From: Amorphophallus konjac
Lineage: Eukaryota > Streptophyta > Magnoliopsida > Alismatales > Araceae
Direction: 5' to 3'
Assembly (NCBI GenBank): GCA_022559845.1
Contig: CM040120.1
Location: 163,662,334 to 163,726,333 of the forward strand
DNA: 64,000 nucleotides
Made by a program: the position numbers and the translations under genes. Position 1 is the stretch's first letter; each line of letters opens with the position of its first letter. Below the pieces are notes generated by a model. It did not search any database and had not been told where the DNA came from. It saw only the letters and a program-made list of their open reading frames with translations. Positions 45,050-56,814 of the stretch are shown here, piece after piece.

Positions 45050-45057
45050 TATAAAAG
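45050..45057 (+). promoter_or_regulatory. TATA box of E3 LTR
   Basis: TATAAAAG lies 580 bp into the LTR, followed by a GA-rich stretch. A homologous arrangement on the minus strand of E4 supports it. Confidence 0.65.
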
Positions 45058-47564
45058 AAGGGCAACGCTGTGAAGAATGCCCCCATGCTATTGGCTGTTC
45101 GAAGCTTCCAAGGGTGATCTCTAGAGTTTTTGCTACTGCTCCAGAGCGTGAAGAAGAAAAGAGGAAGAGAGGGAGAGAAGAGGTGTTGTATGGGGAGGGA
45201 ATGGAGTCAATGCTCCTCCCTCCCCCTTCTTTTCTTTTAATTTCCCTGCTATGTATGTTTTTTTTTTGTTTCTTCCTGTTTGCCTCCTAGTCGATATAGT
45301 TCTGGGATGATGTATTCTATTTGTGCAATACATCAAATGGAATAAATACTTTAGTGTTTGAATACTATGTGTTTACTATGATAGAATCTTCCTCAATCTT
45401 GATCCCCACAACCGCATTATGGTTCTTTCATTTACGTTCTTCATCAGTCCTTCTCATCATGGAATGATGCTCTGCCAATAGGGTAACGGGGACTTAGAGG
45501 CTACCCAGTCGCAACGGGTTGGTTTTCCTGAATCCGGTCTCCCACTTACCAGATGAGGCTCTTTGCTTAGGCCTCATTATGATCTTTGGTGCGCTAGATT
45601 GCCCCTAGCGGAGCGTTCTAATCCTTACGACAGATTCACGCCCTCGTGGGCAACACTAATCGCATAATCCCTTCCCCAGTACCCCAGTCAGGTCCCGACC
45701 ATTTGCGTTGATTTAGTTCAGTTTTATGCATCTAAACTGCATGCTTTATGCCCACTATAATGCTCCTGGAGGAATGGCCATTTGCCTTCTCATCCACGCC
45801 ATGGGTTTTTGAGGGTTTGGCTCACTCCGAAAACCTATTGGAACCTATGTTTCTGCTGCTTTCCCCTCTATTACATCCTAGCCCGTTAAGGAGTGGCTGT
45901 TCATCACATGAGAATCACCGTGGATTTCATGCCAGTCACACACAGGCACTACCCTATTTCTTTGAATGCTTAGCGGAGTTCTGTTTGAAAAATCTCCACA
46001 TTCACATATTTGCATCACCTTTTTTCTGCATGAGGGTGGCAACAAGCCCCCTTTGTGCTCTCCGCATTGCACGGGCTAGCATCCCACATGAGTCCTACTT
46101 TTGCTCTATTCACGCATTCCATCATTTGCAACTTACCAATGTTTTGAACATCGTAGTTTCAGGTCTCCACATGGGGCATAGATCTGCTAATACCCTAAGC
46201 ATGATCCATGATCTCATGCATCGGATCAACAGTTCTTATCTTTTGATTTCATAGAAGCTTTCTTTTTATAATTAAGGACCTGCCATGGGGAAGGGGTACA
46301 TTATGGTTTTACACCGATCATAGTTTCATTTGACGACCCTCAAGTCCCCAGGGATTTGCTTCTCCATAGCATGATCTCTGGAGGACTCTTCATCGAAGGG
46401 ATGGATATTGATGGCCAAGAAGCCAACAACAACATAATGCACATGTCAAGGTTAGAAATGTAGCCATCCATGGGTTAGTGGCATCCCCTCGTAAGCCAAC
46501 CCTCGGGGTTTTCCTGCCCAAATAGGGGATGAAGAGTAGCCACTTTTGGCTCACTCTGAATTTCAGGAGCCATCTCGGAATCTCCGTGGATGCGCTTCCA
46601 TTTTTCACCCCCAAATACTCTGGTCTGGGGGAGGTCCTGCCCAATTTTTGTTAGGGTTATGAACTTAATAAAAATAGACTAATAACAAAGAATGAACTAA
46701 ACAATTGATATAATGCTAAAACAGGTACATCAAACGCAAAGAACAATGCTGAAGAACATATCTGTACAGAAGATGACTATGTGAGGAAATGTTATTCTGG
46801 CTGCAATGAAGAAAATAAGATTGCTTGAAAGAAGATGAGAAGAAGAAAAAAAGATATATATAGAAGAAAGAATTAATTAGCAACCAGCGAAATAACCAAA
46901 CAAAGCCCATGATCATGCGAAAAGCATGCTTACATATGCATATGAGTACGCATTTGCTTGATTTTTGAACAAAAAAAAGAAGAAAGTAGTTTGGGGTCTG
47001 CCGTTGGAGGAGTCGACTCTGATAGTCGACCCTCTTTCCCACTGGTTCTGTTCTGAATTTCTGAACATCAGATGTGCTCAGGAGTCGACACCCTGAGTTG
47101 ACTCCTCTTGTGCTCAACTGATGTCCAACAACCAGGCCTGCTGTGAAATAAATGAAACGTCTATCATGCATCATGCAATTTGCATTAACGCTTAGTGAAC
47201 TTCCATGAGCATGGTTGAATTCATCTCCTCGTGCGTTTCTCAGCATTGAGTACTCATCAACATCCAAATTGAATCATGCATGCATCATGCATGTGAATTG
47301 AATCCCATGCACGTGCTAGTTTTTGAGTACTTGCAAACCATTTCCTACATTGCCAAGGGACATAGCCCCTTGCTAAACAAACGATGCATCAATCCTTTCT
47401 ATATACAAAGCAGAAGCCAAAGAAAGAAATCAAAAGAATGAAGTTTGAAATAAAAGAAAGGCTAAAATTTAACATCCTTCGAGCTTCCAAGATTAATCTA
47501 TAACATGAACAAATGAACAAACAAAACAAAGAAGAAAAAAGTTGTAACAAGTTGAAGGCCTTGG

Positions 47565-47815
47565 TAAAGGTTGCATCGATGCAGCCTGAAAGTTGCATTG
47601 GCACAGTCTGCATGATGCTTACCCATTGAGATTTTTCTTCATTAACACTATCCTTCACCGCATCGACGCAGTGGCTCAGGCCAGCTCTCTAGACAGGCCT
47701 TGCGCGTCAGCGTAGTGAAGCCCTGCATCGACGCAACGCCCCTTGTGAGCCCCCTCGTGAGCTCATGCGTCAACGTGGTGTATGCTCAGCGTGGACGCAA
47801 CGGCCCTTGGACTTC
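47565..47815. repeat. GCATCGACGC hairpin array in E3 LTR (second block)
   Basis: Six or more copies of GCATCGAYGCA / GCGTSRACGC variants lie here (about 47574, 47660, 47725, 47765 and 47790). It has the same motif as the first block but lies 2.7 kb away. Confidence 0.7.
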
Positions 47816-48651
47816 TTTGCATGATTAAAAGAAATAAGAATAAAGAATAGAAAAGAAAATTGGAAGAGGAAAAGGAAGTAATAAAAAAATGAATGAATGA
47901 TGGTAAAAATAATAATAATGACAAAGATCATATAAATCATAACAATGATGGCATGCAACATAGCATTGATGAAAATTGAATATAAAAAAACCGCCTTAAG
48001 GGATTAATAATAATATCTGACTCAGGGTCCCTCCCCTCTTAGACCCTATGCAAATGGGATATTAACGAGGCCTCTGTAGGTCATGCTTGAACCTTGAGAT
48101 CACCGCATCGTAGTCATGGCTTGACTCTGCTCTGGGCCAATAGCCCGCTACATCTGATATGTCTCTATGGGGATCCAATCCCAAATATCAAACTTGCCAC
48201 ACTCTTGGCAAACATGTGATTTATAAGTTGGGACTCTTGTCCAAACACGAATTGGTCAATTAATGACCGGCTTTATTCAAAATGTTTACCCCTCAATGGG
48301 GGATGTTTCAGTGAAATTCAGAAATTTCCTTATCTCCTTTCATTAAAATCAATTTTAGGCCCGAGGGTCACTTCTCCTGGCATTTAATCAAAGGTTTTCG
48401 CCCCTCGGGAAGATATAATTAACGTCGTGACCTTTATGGCATGGTGGGTTTTAGTCCCAACCCGATACCCAGATCGTCTGGTTAGTCAGACGGAGCGCAC
48501 TAGTGGTTCAGGACCACCTTGGTCTTCGGAACCCGAATAAATTGTCACTTTTTTGACTGGCATGCCCACACACTTAATAAAACAAAATAAACCTAGAATA
48601 AAAAGAAAAAATGATCTAAAATATGAATGTGTATCGAGAGTGCGTCCAACA

Positions 48652-49021
48652 ATCACGGATTCGGAACTCCAAATGCTGGTTCATCATTGGTACAAAGATG
48701 AACTGATCCTCAGGCAGGAAGTTCAAATAGTCATGCCAGTCGTCTCTGGTCTTCAAGTGCGCGATCTTGCAGACCACACAATCTTCAGGACCAAAGATGG
48801 CCGTAGCCGGATAGAGAACACTCTTCTCGAAGATGCGGGAAGTGGTCGTTACTATGTCATTGAAGTCAAAGCACACTAGGATCTCCATCCACATTTGCAG
48901 CAAGTAAAGGCTCCCCATTGCGCTCTCACCGAAGCTCATCTATGTCAACCTGTAGTACAAATGAGCTTGCATGGTCTGGGATAAGGGGCGTCCATCCTAC
49001 AAGAGAGTGAGCGGCCCGATG
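48652..49021 (-). pseudogene. Fragment of a plant-mobile-domain-like gene
   Basis: The minus strand, with stops near 48940 and 48990, reads MSFGESAMGSLYLLQMWM and later RDDWHDYLNFLPEDQFIF. These resemble two landmarks near the end of PMD proteins: the small-residue / LLLQLWAWE-like block and the YRxxLDxLxPDQFIW-like block. It is bounded by the E3 LTR on the left and E6 on the right, so it is target DNA of both and not part of either. It could be a host MAIL-like pseudogene or a piece of another transposon. The similarity is by eye and weak. Confidence 0.4.
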
Positions 49022-49026
49022 TTCTC

Positions 49027-50742
49027 TGTTGAGTCCCGAAAGGCGGTAATCAAGAGGGGAGGGGTGAATTGATTGGCCAATTAAAAATTACTTCCAAGTG
49101 AAAACTTGTTAATTAAGCATGCAAGCACTAGATCTCACCCGAACATGGATACACTTGTTAATGCGCGTGGAAAACGGTAGGTGTTTGACAATGGAATTGG
49201 TGCACGCTCAACTCACCGTGAAGCCCACTCGACTAAGGATGTGTAAGAACAAACAACAAGTGACACACAAAATTTTTAGGTGGTTCGGGTACACTGCCGT
49301 GTGCCCTATGTCCACCCCTCACTCGTGAGGATCAAGACTTCACTATGAAGTGAGCCACACACACGCTGCGTAGAACAGCAAACACACACACACGGCACCC
49401 GATCTGGGCTGCCAAACATACACACACACGTTAGTGTTTCCGAACATGAACACCACACACAAGAATCTGATTTAAGATTTATAACAGATGCACAAGCTCA
49501 AGCAAAAAGATTCATAAAATGGAGAGTGAAGAAATGTTTATCATGGTTGAAGCTCCCCCTTTCACTTCCTTGAATGTAATTGAATGCTTCTGCAAGAGAA
49601 AGATCAATCCTTAAGGATGAATGAAGCTTTGTCGCACAAACGAGGTTGTAGCTAAGATGTTCCACACAGCTCACTGTTGGGGAAGATGTGGAGGCTTGAT
49701 TCAAGCTTCTTCCCTTCACTTTCAAGTTCTGAACAAGGTGGAAGAAGGCCCTTGAGCTGCTACTACGAACCTGCACTCACCAAGGTTAGAACAAGAAAAA
49801 CAACTCTAGATCTTGCTACATCCTTTGGGTTTTCGACCCAATGAGAGGGTCCTTCTAGGACGGTCAAGGGACACCATTAGGACAAGATCCATGAAATCTG
49901 GAGGAAAACAAGGTGGATTGACGTGAGTGGTTGGACGAACGGTTCGAGGACGCAAAAGTCCTAAATCACGGCTCCGTGTAGGTGTCGACACCTAGTGTCG
50001 ACACCTTGGGCATTACATGGAGCAAAAACACCAAATAGAGTCCCTGGATGCTGGGTGTCGACACCAGGTGTCGACACCTGGTGTTCTGGCATGCAGCCAG
50101 CACCACATCAGGTAGGTGTCGACACTTGGTGTCGACACCTCCTGGACTGGCTACTGGAAAAACGGTTCTGGAACAGGGTGTCGACACCTAGTGTCGACTT
50201 TTGCCCTGCCAGAAGGCTCAAAGACCCAAAAAGCTAAGAATTGAAGCATTAACTCCCCCATGGATGATGGCATGATAAAATGAGATTGCTAGGAGGTCTT
50301 CCAACCTGTAAAAACACCAAGTATTCGTCACATTGATACAACATCATAGACCTCACAAAATAACCATTCATTTCAACTTGTTTCAATGGAAATTAGGGGA
50401 CTTAAAAAGATGTTAACAAGGTAGGCTTATTCAAAGCCATTTCCATTTGTCGTTCCAAGAGTAACGGATCAAGGAGGAATGAAAAATCCATATCAAACTA
50501 CATATCAATATTTCCCTCATCATTTTACCTAAATTCACCTTCGGTCCTCAATTGCTTGCTCATTTGGTGAATTGTCCATTCGAAGACCATTGGAGTATTA
50601 ACCAGTAATCTCCATTGCATGATTAAATAGATGCGGTGTTCATAAGAGTACAAAATCAGTTCACTCAAAACCATGATCGCGCATTGCATTTATTAATCAT
50701 CATAACTCATTGCTCCACTCATCATAACCTAGGGGGCAAACA
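49027..50742 (-). repeat. E6 3' LTR
   Basis: This 1716-bp LTR starts TGTTGAGTCCC (plus strand) and ends GGGCAAACA. It carries CA-rich microsatellites (about 49360-49460) and a palindrome array at 49980-50195. Colinear with 62339-64000. Confidence 0.94.
49980..50195. repeat. GTGTCGACAC palindrome array in E6 LTR
   Basis: Seven or eight copies of the perfect 10-bp palindrome GTGTCGACAC occur mostly as close pairs (AGGTGTCGACACC then GGTGTCGACACCT). The matching array in the other LTR is 63325-63545. Two further pairs are in the internal region at 56815-56915. Confidence 0.9.
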
Positions 50743-50757
50743 ATCTCCCCTTTTTTG
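50743..50757 (-). other. E6 polypurine tract
   Basis: The minus strand reads CAAAAAAGGGGAGAT directly before the 3' LTR, a typical Sirevirus polypurine tract. Bases 50758-51268 between it and the env-like ORF hold no feature I recognise. Confidence 0.9.
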
Positions 50758-51268
50758 ATGATGACAATAATGCTATGTGCTACGATTTATACAAAGTGAC
50801 TAGAGTGTGGGTTTTGGTGCAATATGCAAACATCCATCTCATGTAAATGGTATTCATGCAATGAATCACAAGCATAACCACAAACATAAATATTAATTGA
50901 TCGGAATGACATTCACAATCACAAGAGGATTTCCACAGCCACACTTAAAAGCCTCGTTAAATGTTTTGTTTTTGATTACATAATACAAAATGCCACCACA
51001 TAAACTACTATGCTCATGCAATGATTGCTGCAAGGACTCAAGATACAAGACTGACTAAACTTAAGACTTAAGACTCCGACAGTATGAGACCATACAGGCA
51101 CGCAATTACGAACGCATGCACCACATAATAACATAACGCATGCAACACACAATAACATGAAAGTAATAGAACATAGCATATAGCTAGATAACTCTCCCCC
51201 TTTGGCATCAACAGAAACAGGGGGAGCCGGGAGTATAAGTTGCAAGAGCCAACGGGAAGTACCAAGAC

Positions 51269-51818
51269 TCAATCAGACCCGGAGGATGGCAGAGGAGGAG
51301 GTCGGCGAATATAATCCACGATGGCTTGGAACTGTTCGGTTTGAGCATCCATGGCGGTTTTGAGATAGTCAAGGGAGGTGTTGATGGACTAGAATTCCTG
51401 GAGATATGTGGTATGATTAAGCTTCAATTCGGCCACATCCTGAGTAAGAGTATCCACTGTCTCCCTTACCTCACCCACATCACCACTCAAGGTCTCCACA
51501 GTCAATTGTATCCCATGAACATCCGTGGAGGCGGCTGAAGTGCTGGAGGTCCCGCCATGTACAGGCTGATCGTCGGCTTCCTCTTCATCCTCATCAGAAT
51601 CAACTGCAGGTTCATTCTCTTTCACAGATTTTAGATGCCGAACCAAATGGCCGTGAGCATTTCTCTCATAGCCCATATTCTTGCAAACGGAATGAACGGT
51701 GTAGATATCACCCTCTCTCAAGGTTTGACAAGGTTCCTTGCTCAAATCAATGGCAGCCTTACGAAAAATAGTAGTTAAGCCGGCGGCATATGGAAGAGTG
51801 CAATTCTGATTAAGACAT
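51269..51818 (-). pseudogene. E6 env-like ORF, C-terminal part
   Basis: The frame enters from the right with LPYAAGLTTIFRKAAIDL, includes an Asp/Glu-rich stretch (SDEDEEEADD) and a heptad coiled coil (VETLSGDVGEVRETVDTL), then one TAG at 51389 and a Pro-rich end with stop at 51269. It is the tail of the ORF that Sireviruses have after pol, often called env-like, whose function in plants is not established. Its upstream part is at 55797-56555 beyond E4. Confidence 0.7.
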
Positions 51819-52149
51819 TGTGGACGCACTTTTTATTTAATAATTGTTATTTATTTGTTTATTGGCATTTATTAAGTGCGTGGGCGTGCCAGTCACAAAG
51901 TGACGATTTATTGTGCGCTCGATCTGACTAATCAGACGATTGTGTGGTTCGTGTCGGGACTGAAACCCGCCGTGCCATAAAGGTCACGGCGTCATTTACA
52001 TCCCCTCGGAGAGGGGAACACCCTTGATTAATCGCCGGGAAAAGGGGCCTCATGGCCAGGAAAATATATCGAGAGAAACAAGCCGATAGCGGTCTCGAAT
52101 CAGTCGGAAAGCCCTATGTCTAGGGAAACAAGCGTTCGAAATATGTCGG

Positions 52150-53290
52150 TCATGTGTTGACCATTTGATGTTCGGACGAGTGTCCGACTTCAGAGAATCG
52201 TGATCATCACGGGGAAAGCTGGAGCATATGTATGCCAGGGTACGGCAAATTTATTGTTTAAAGGGATAGAAGACATTCAGTTGAATCCCGGTTAGAGCGG
52301 TCGGAAATCAGCGAGTTTATTGGCCCGGTGCGAGATCGAGTCAGGACCATTTCGGGGGCGCCTCCCGCTGTCCAAACGAGGCTTGCGTGGGCATCATTAA
52401 TATTTCCGGTGCCGAAGGGCAGCGGGAAAGTGTCCAGGGACTATATTCCAAAAAAAAGATGTGTACAGAGATAGCCGGCTATAGGCCTAGGATGTGGGTC
52501 AGGCGATGACCATGGTTGGGGCGAACCCAATGTCCACGCGTGACTCACGAAGGTCTTATTGATATTCCCACACGTAGGGTTTGGGGAAGGCGAGAGCCGT
52601 CTCATTCCATCCAGATTTTGTTGGTCATACACGGACCATTTTTATGTTCGGACAAAGGTCCGTATAGAAAACAAGACGGTGACGGGAGCGGATCCGTGCA
52701 AATGTCTACCGTGAGTACGACAAGTTTAATGCAAGCGCGGGATTAGATCCTGATATATATGTCGGTCGCTAACGGACCATTCGTCATTCGGACGAGAGTC
52801 CGCATTTGAAGCGCCGAAGACGATGACAAAGACATACGGATGTCTGTCGTAGGTATGGCAAGTTCAATGTGAGTGCGGGATTAGATCCCGATGAAGACGG
52901 GTCAAGCTGATGATCTATTGACCCGAGGTGGTTGCGGACTATGGCCATATCGGGGTTTCCGAGGACCACGTCTGATGCCACGGGGCGCCATTACTTTCCT
53001 CTTCACGCATAGTCTTGGGAAACGAAGGTTCCAAGGTATACGTGCGTGTTGGTCACGGTCGGACCATTCATTGTTCGGACGCGAGTCCATGTTTGAAGCA
53101 TCAAAGATGATGATAAAATCGTGCAAATGTCTGCCGTAGACACGACAAGTTTAATGTGAGGTTGCGGGATTAGATCCCAGGAGAAGCGGGTCGAGTTAAC
53201 GAACTATTGGCCCGAGATGTGTTCGGATCACTACCATGTCGGAGGCTCCGAGGTCCACGTCTGATACCACAAGGCATCATTGATTTTCTC
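52150..53290. repeat. Internal repeats of E4 with CGGAC...GTCCG hairpins
   Basis: Four diverged units are anchored by TTCGGACGAG and GTCCG (about 52171, 52648, 52787 and 53066) and by GGGATTAGATCC blocks. The last two are 279 bp apart. Each anchor can form CGGAC with GTCCG around a 4-5-nt loop. A diverged counterpart is in the E3 LTR (about 48070-48350, inverted). Confidence 0.75.
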
Positions 53291-53329
53291 TTTGCACCCA
53301 GTCCGGGGGTGTGAATTGTTAAGTGTGGA

Positions 53330-53475
53330 GCCCGAACTCGCCATCGTGCGCCCTCGCACGCTGATCGACCTGCGCGGTCAGGTCGCGGGGTTCGACCTGC
53401 CCGGTCAGGTCGCGGGGGTCAAGGGGGCAGCGCCCCTTGCGAGGCTTTCCGGGGGCAGCGCCCCCGGAATAAAAA
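53330..53475. repeat. GC-rich inverted and direct repeats in E4
   Basis: Two direct copies of a GACCTGC(G/C)CGGTCAGGTCG segment are followed by two copies of GGGGGCAGCGCCCC about 30 bp apart, each self-complementary. Base composition is sharply GC-rich compared with the surroundings. Confidence 0.85.
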
Positions 53476-53564
53476 TTTGATTATGGAAGGGGGAAACCTT
53501 TTTTATTAGTTTTATTCATTAGCTTTAAGTCTTTTCTCTCATTTGATTAATCATTTTTTCTTTT

Positions 53565-53935
53565 TAGGCACGCCGGTTAAGGGAGACGCCAAGGGATGGG
53601 CGCGCCGGTTTAAGTGTGTTGAGAGGGGCGCGCCGGTTAAAGATGTTAAGGGGGGGCACGCCGGATTAGGTGTGTTAAGAGGGGGGCGCCGGTTATATGG
53701 CAAGAAGGAAGAGGGGCCATGGGCGCGTCGGAATAGGGTGATGAATAGTATAGCGTGTCGGTTATATGGCAAGAAGGAAGAGGGATCAGGGGCGCGCCGG
53801 AATAGGGCAATGAATAGTATAGCGCGCCGGGGAGAGCGTCAGGAAATGGAGGGAGTTTTTGAGTGTGAAGCTAAACCGGCGCGGGGGGGTACCGCCCCGG
53901 AGTAGCCCACGCCGGATTAGGAGCACGCCGGAATA
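53565..53935. repeat. GGCGCGCCGGTTA array in E4 (first block)
   Basis: About ten copies of a GCGCGCCGG(T/A)(T/A)TA motif, often with the full palindrome GGCGCGCC, are spaced 20-60 bp apart. A 22-bp AAGAAGGAAGAGG-containing segment is duplicated between copies. A second block is at 55225-55405. Confidence 0.85.
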
Positions 53936-54883
53936 GGTTCTATGATGCTTTCTTTTATTCTGTTGGCTCTGTTTCTTGTTTCGTTCAACTGCAAGTTAAT
54001 CTGTTGATTGATTTATTCATCTTATGGATGGATTAAGCTTGTGGAAAGCAAGTTTAAGCGTTTTAGTTGTTTGTTAGGGTGAATTACCATGAGGATTCAA
54101 GTGTTTCGTTCAGGGGTGAGTTTGTTATACAGGAACTCAGAAGGTTCAGTCTGTTCAGGGGCTTAGTTTGTTGTCTGTTCTTACGTATTCTCTGTTCTTA
54201 CGTGTTCTTCCTCTGGCAACATTTGGGCAGCATCTCCCCCGGACAGAGGCTTGCCAGAGAAAATAGAGGAACGCCAAACGGATTGCTCCAGGGCGAACCT
54301 CAAAACACGGAGTGAGGCCTCCGTTAACCCATAAGTGCCTGTGGAGACTCGAGGACCATCCTTCAAGAGTTCCAGCAGCTTACAGGTGATGATTTCATGA
54401 AGCGGGATGAATGTATGCCTTGAGGCCATGAATGTTCATCCCCTGACAGACTCCTTCGAAGGCCACGCTATGGAGAAGCATGCTTCGGAGGGCCCTGGAT
54501 GAGTAGAAGGTGAAGTAGGGAAAGAAGAAGATAGACAAAGGATCGTGTTTGCCAAAAGGGCTTTCTGTTTATTCATCCACCGAAGGGGGGAAAACGGCTC
54601 AAGCCCAAGAAATTTCATCTCCACGGAGGAGAAATACATTATAGAGGGATAAAAAGGGGGAAGAGATACATGGACGGGGGAACAGAGCACAAGCTCTTCC
54701 CCCCCCGAGCTCACCTCTCGCTCTTAACCTCACTCTCTTCTTCTTCACCTCACGGGCGCAGGGACGGGGGGCTTCTTCTCTTCGGGTGGTCTTCTCCTCT
54801 TCTTTTTCTTCTTCTCTTCACTGCATACAGCCGAGGGGGTTCGAGCAGCCAGCTCTCCTCTTTCTTCAACAATGGAGCATGCC

Positions 54884-54890
54884 TCTTATA
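54884..54890 (-). promoter_or_regulatory. TATA box of E4 LTR
   Basis: TATAAGA on the minus strand, about 0.9 kb from the LTR start at 55796, is followed by a GA-rich tract as in E3. It supports minus orientation of E4. Confidence 0.55.
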
Positions 54891-55224
54891 GAATGAACAG
54901 TGGGGCAGAGGATTCCCGCCAACCCTGCCTTGTTCGCAGCAACGTTGTTGCTGTGTTGGATGCTGCTGATTCGTGCCGTACACTGGTGCTCATCCTAGGA
55001 CGGGATGTTCGCAGGCCTATCGGGAGATCTGCTGCTGCTTCTCCACCGTGGATGTCGGCCTCTTCTGCTACCACCGTTGTACTGTCGAGTTGGGGTGTGC
55101 ACAGCTCCGCAGTCTTTAAATGGCTATGGGACGGGCATTGAATGCACTATTCTTCTCCTCTCTGGACTTCACGTAAGATTCATCAGGAAACAGAGCATCG
55201 GAGTATAGATGGGACGGCTTGTTT

Positions 55225-55405
55225 GCGCGTCGGATTAAGGTGGAATGCAAGGGAAAGGGTGCGCGCCAGTCTAATGCCAAGCAAGGGCAAATGAAAAAAA
55301 AATGGGGCGCGCCGGATTAAGATGTTGAAGGGGCACGCCGGATTAAGATGTTAAAGGGGCGCGCCGGTTTAGAGCGCACCGGTTTAAGGCCCTTTCGCGC
55401 CGTTT
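55225..55405. repeat. GGCGCGCCGG array in E4 (second block)
   Basis: Six copies of GCGCGCCGGTTT / GCACGCCGGATTAAG-type motifs lie upstream of the minus-strand TATA box, in U3. This matches the position of the GCATCGACGC block in E3 although the motif is different. Confidence 0.8.
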
Positions 55406-55796
55406 TAAGCCTCGAATGGATTCTTTTCGAAGTCGCAGCCATTTATTCGAGTGTTGGCGCTCCTGGAGTGTTCTAGTTGTAATGCATGGCCTCTATAATA
55501 TTCCATTTGCAGCCTGTGGGGCTTGATCCCAGACTTTGCGTAACTTTCGGTGCATACTGAGGCTGTACCGGAGTTCCCGACTCTTCTTTGATTCAGCTCT
55601 CGGCACGGACGGCTGTGGAGTTGTGGTTGTATCTTCCGCCTGGGGGGCTTCCTTAATGGGTAGCGGACCACCAAGCGGGTTCTCATCCTGATCGGGCGAG
55701 GCATGAGATTTGTTCGGCATTTCCATCTTCGGCTTGCTCTCGAGTGTCGAGATGTGCTTGCCGTATGATCCTCATCGACATTTTTTGGCGTCCACA

Positions 55797-56555
55797 GACA
55801 TGCAATGATATGACAAAAGAAAAGTGCAGGGAAATTGATCTACTGCCCTTGCAGTATATTAGCAATAATAAAAGTCTGAATATCTGTGACTTTTTCCCTT
55901 CCTTCTACCTTTGGAAGCAAAATAGTGGTCACCATATGATGGAGAATGCGCTGCAATGGGGGAAAATGATTGGCGTTTAAGCCACTGACGGTTCTATCTT
56001 GCATTTCATCCCCGGTCAGGAGTTCATATGCCACATCTTCATCAATCATGGCCTCCCCATGAAGTTCGCCAGTAATAGGCATCTTAAAAGCATTAGCTAA
56101 CTGTTCTTCAGAGATACCAAGAATTTATCCATTCACCACTATCATGTATTTGTTGTTCTTGAAAAACATATTTCCATAGTATTGAAGGACAAGGGAATGA
56201 TATATCTTCCGGTGATCAGCCATAAACGAAAGAAGGTTCGGTTGATTCTTTACCAAAGGGAGCAACTCAGGGAGTCCTTGGTGAAGATCGTTGAAATCAA
56301 CTGCTCGCGGTCGTAGAACCTTCTGATCCATCATTTTGAAATGTGCGGGAGTGGCTTTCTCCAGAATGGCTTCATGCTCTTTGCGCTTAGCCCGAGCTTC
56401 CCTCTTTCGGTCGGATTCCTCAGCGGGTTCCTTGCCCAGCGCACGTCGCTTTCGGTGCCATGCGGGAAACAATCTTGTGCGAAGATGAAGGAGGAGATGA
56501 GGAGTTGATTTGGGGCGACAATGTGGCCCTTACCGCAGATGGGAGGAATCTCCAT
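55797..56555 (-). pseudogene. E6 env-like ORF, N-terminal part
   Basis: Minus-strand segments 56472-56125 and 56082-55840 are in the same reading direction, separated by one stop. They are basic near the start (RKREARAKRKEHEAIL) and then show LVLQYYGNMFF and PLQRILHHMVTTIL. The gene breaks at the E4 target site. Order and character fit Sirevirus env-like proteins. I see no clear signal peptide or membrane anchor. Confidence 0.65.
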
Positions 56556-56814
56556 GGATCATCCACGCTCCAGGGAACAAACTATTGAATGAGAGGCCGC
56601 GGATGCTCGTCCAAGGAAAGGGCGCGAGTGCCGCTGTTGCGTCCGCGCTTTCTAGGGCTTGAAGGTATGGAGGGTTGAGCAAGAAAGGGATTTGGGGACG
56701 AAGGAGTGCAGCACCGGTTGCGTAGGGGCGTTAGGGCATGATGTGGAGTGGGTTCAAAGGGTTGGAGAAGGGTTTAAAACCCTTGCTAACCGGTTAGTGA
56801 AATGCCGCGGCCGG

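Larger units (their letters stand above)
44469..48651 (+). repeat. E3 3' LTR (4.2 kb), Tat-like Gypsy
   Basis: This single long LTR starts TGTGGACGC and ends GCGTCCAACA. Its right 650 bp (about 48000-48651) matches, inverted, the left end of E4 (51819-52300), and both share the 9-bp terminal sequence, so they are one family. It has a TATA box at 45050-45057, a purine-rich stretch after it (about 45150-45200) and hairpin arrays at 44540-44860 and 47565-47815. Frames at 44661-45290, 45748-46254, 46716-47267 and 47389-47658 show no recognisable domain. A duplicate of the right flank (ATCAC) would lie at the lost 5' end. A long LTR plus a tandem 3' UTR resembles Ogre-type Tat elements. Confidence 0.7.
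51819..55796 (-). mobile_element. E4: solo LTR of the E3 family inside E6
   Basis: E4 is 3978 bp with perfect 9-bp inverted ends (TGTGGACGC...GCGTCCACA) and a 5-bp target duplication GACAT (51814-51818 and 55797-55801). No internal direct LTR pair, primer site or protein domain is seen, so it is best read as a solo LTR left by LTR-LTR recombination. Its left 500 bp matches the right end of the E3 LTR inverted. The TATA box and GA-rich tract are on the minus strand, giving minus orientation. It splits the env-like ORF of E6. Confidence 0.85.

Noticed and set aside
44661..45290. 209-codon plus-strand frame in the E3 LTR
   Set aside because: It runs across the hairpin array, TATA box and GA-rich tract, and has no recognisable domain. 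Low stop density is explained by composition.
45748..46254. 168-codon plus-strand frame in the E3 LTR
   Set aside because: No domain, no homologue in E4 at the same LTR position, and no start context of note.
44469..48651. Reading the 44469-48651 LTR as minus-oriented
   Set aside because: Its alignment to E4 alone allows it, but the polypurine tract at 44455, the TATA box at 45050 and the tandem 3' UTR to the left all fit the plus strand.
53330..53475. GC-rich block as bacterial contamination or horizontal transfer
   Set aside because: It is inside an LTR with intact ends and target duplication and has no coding frame. It is a structured repeat.
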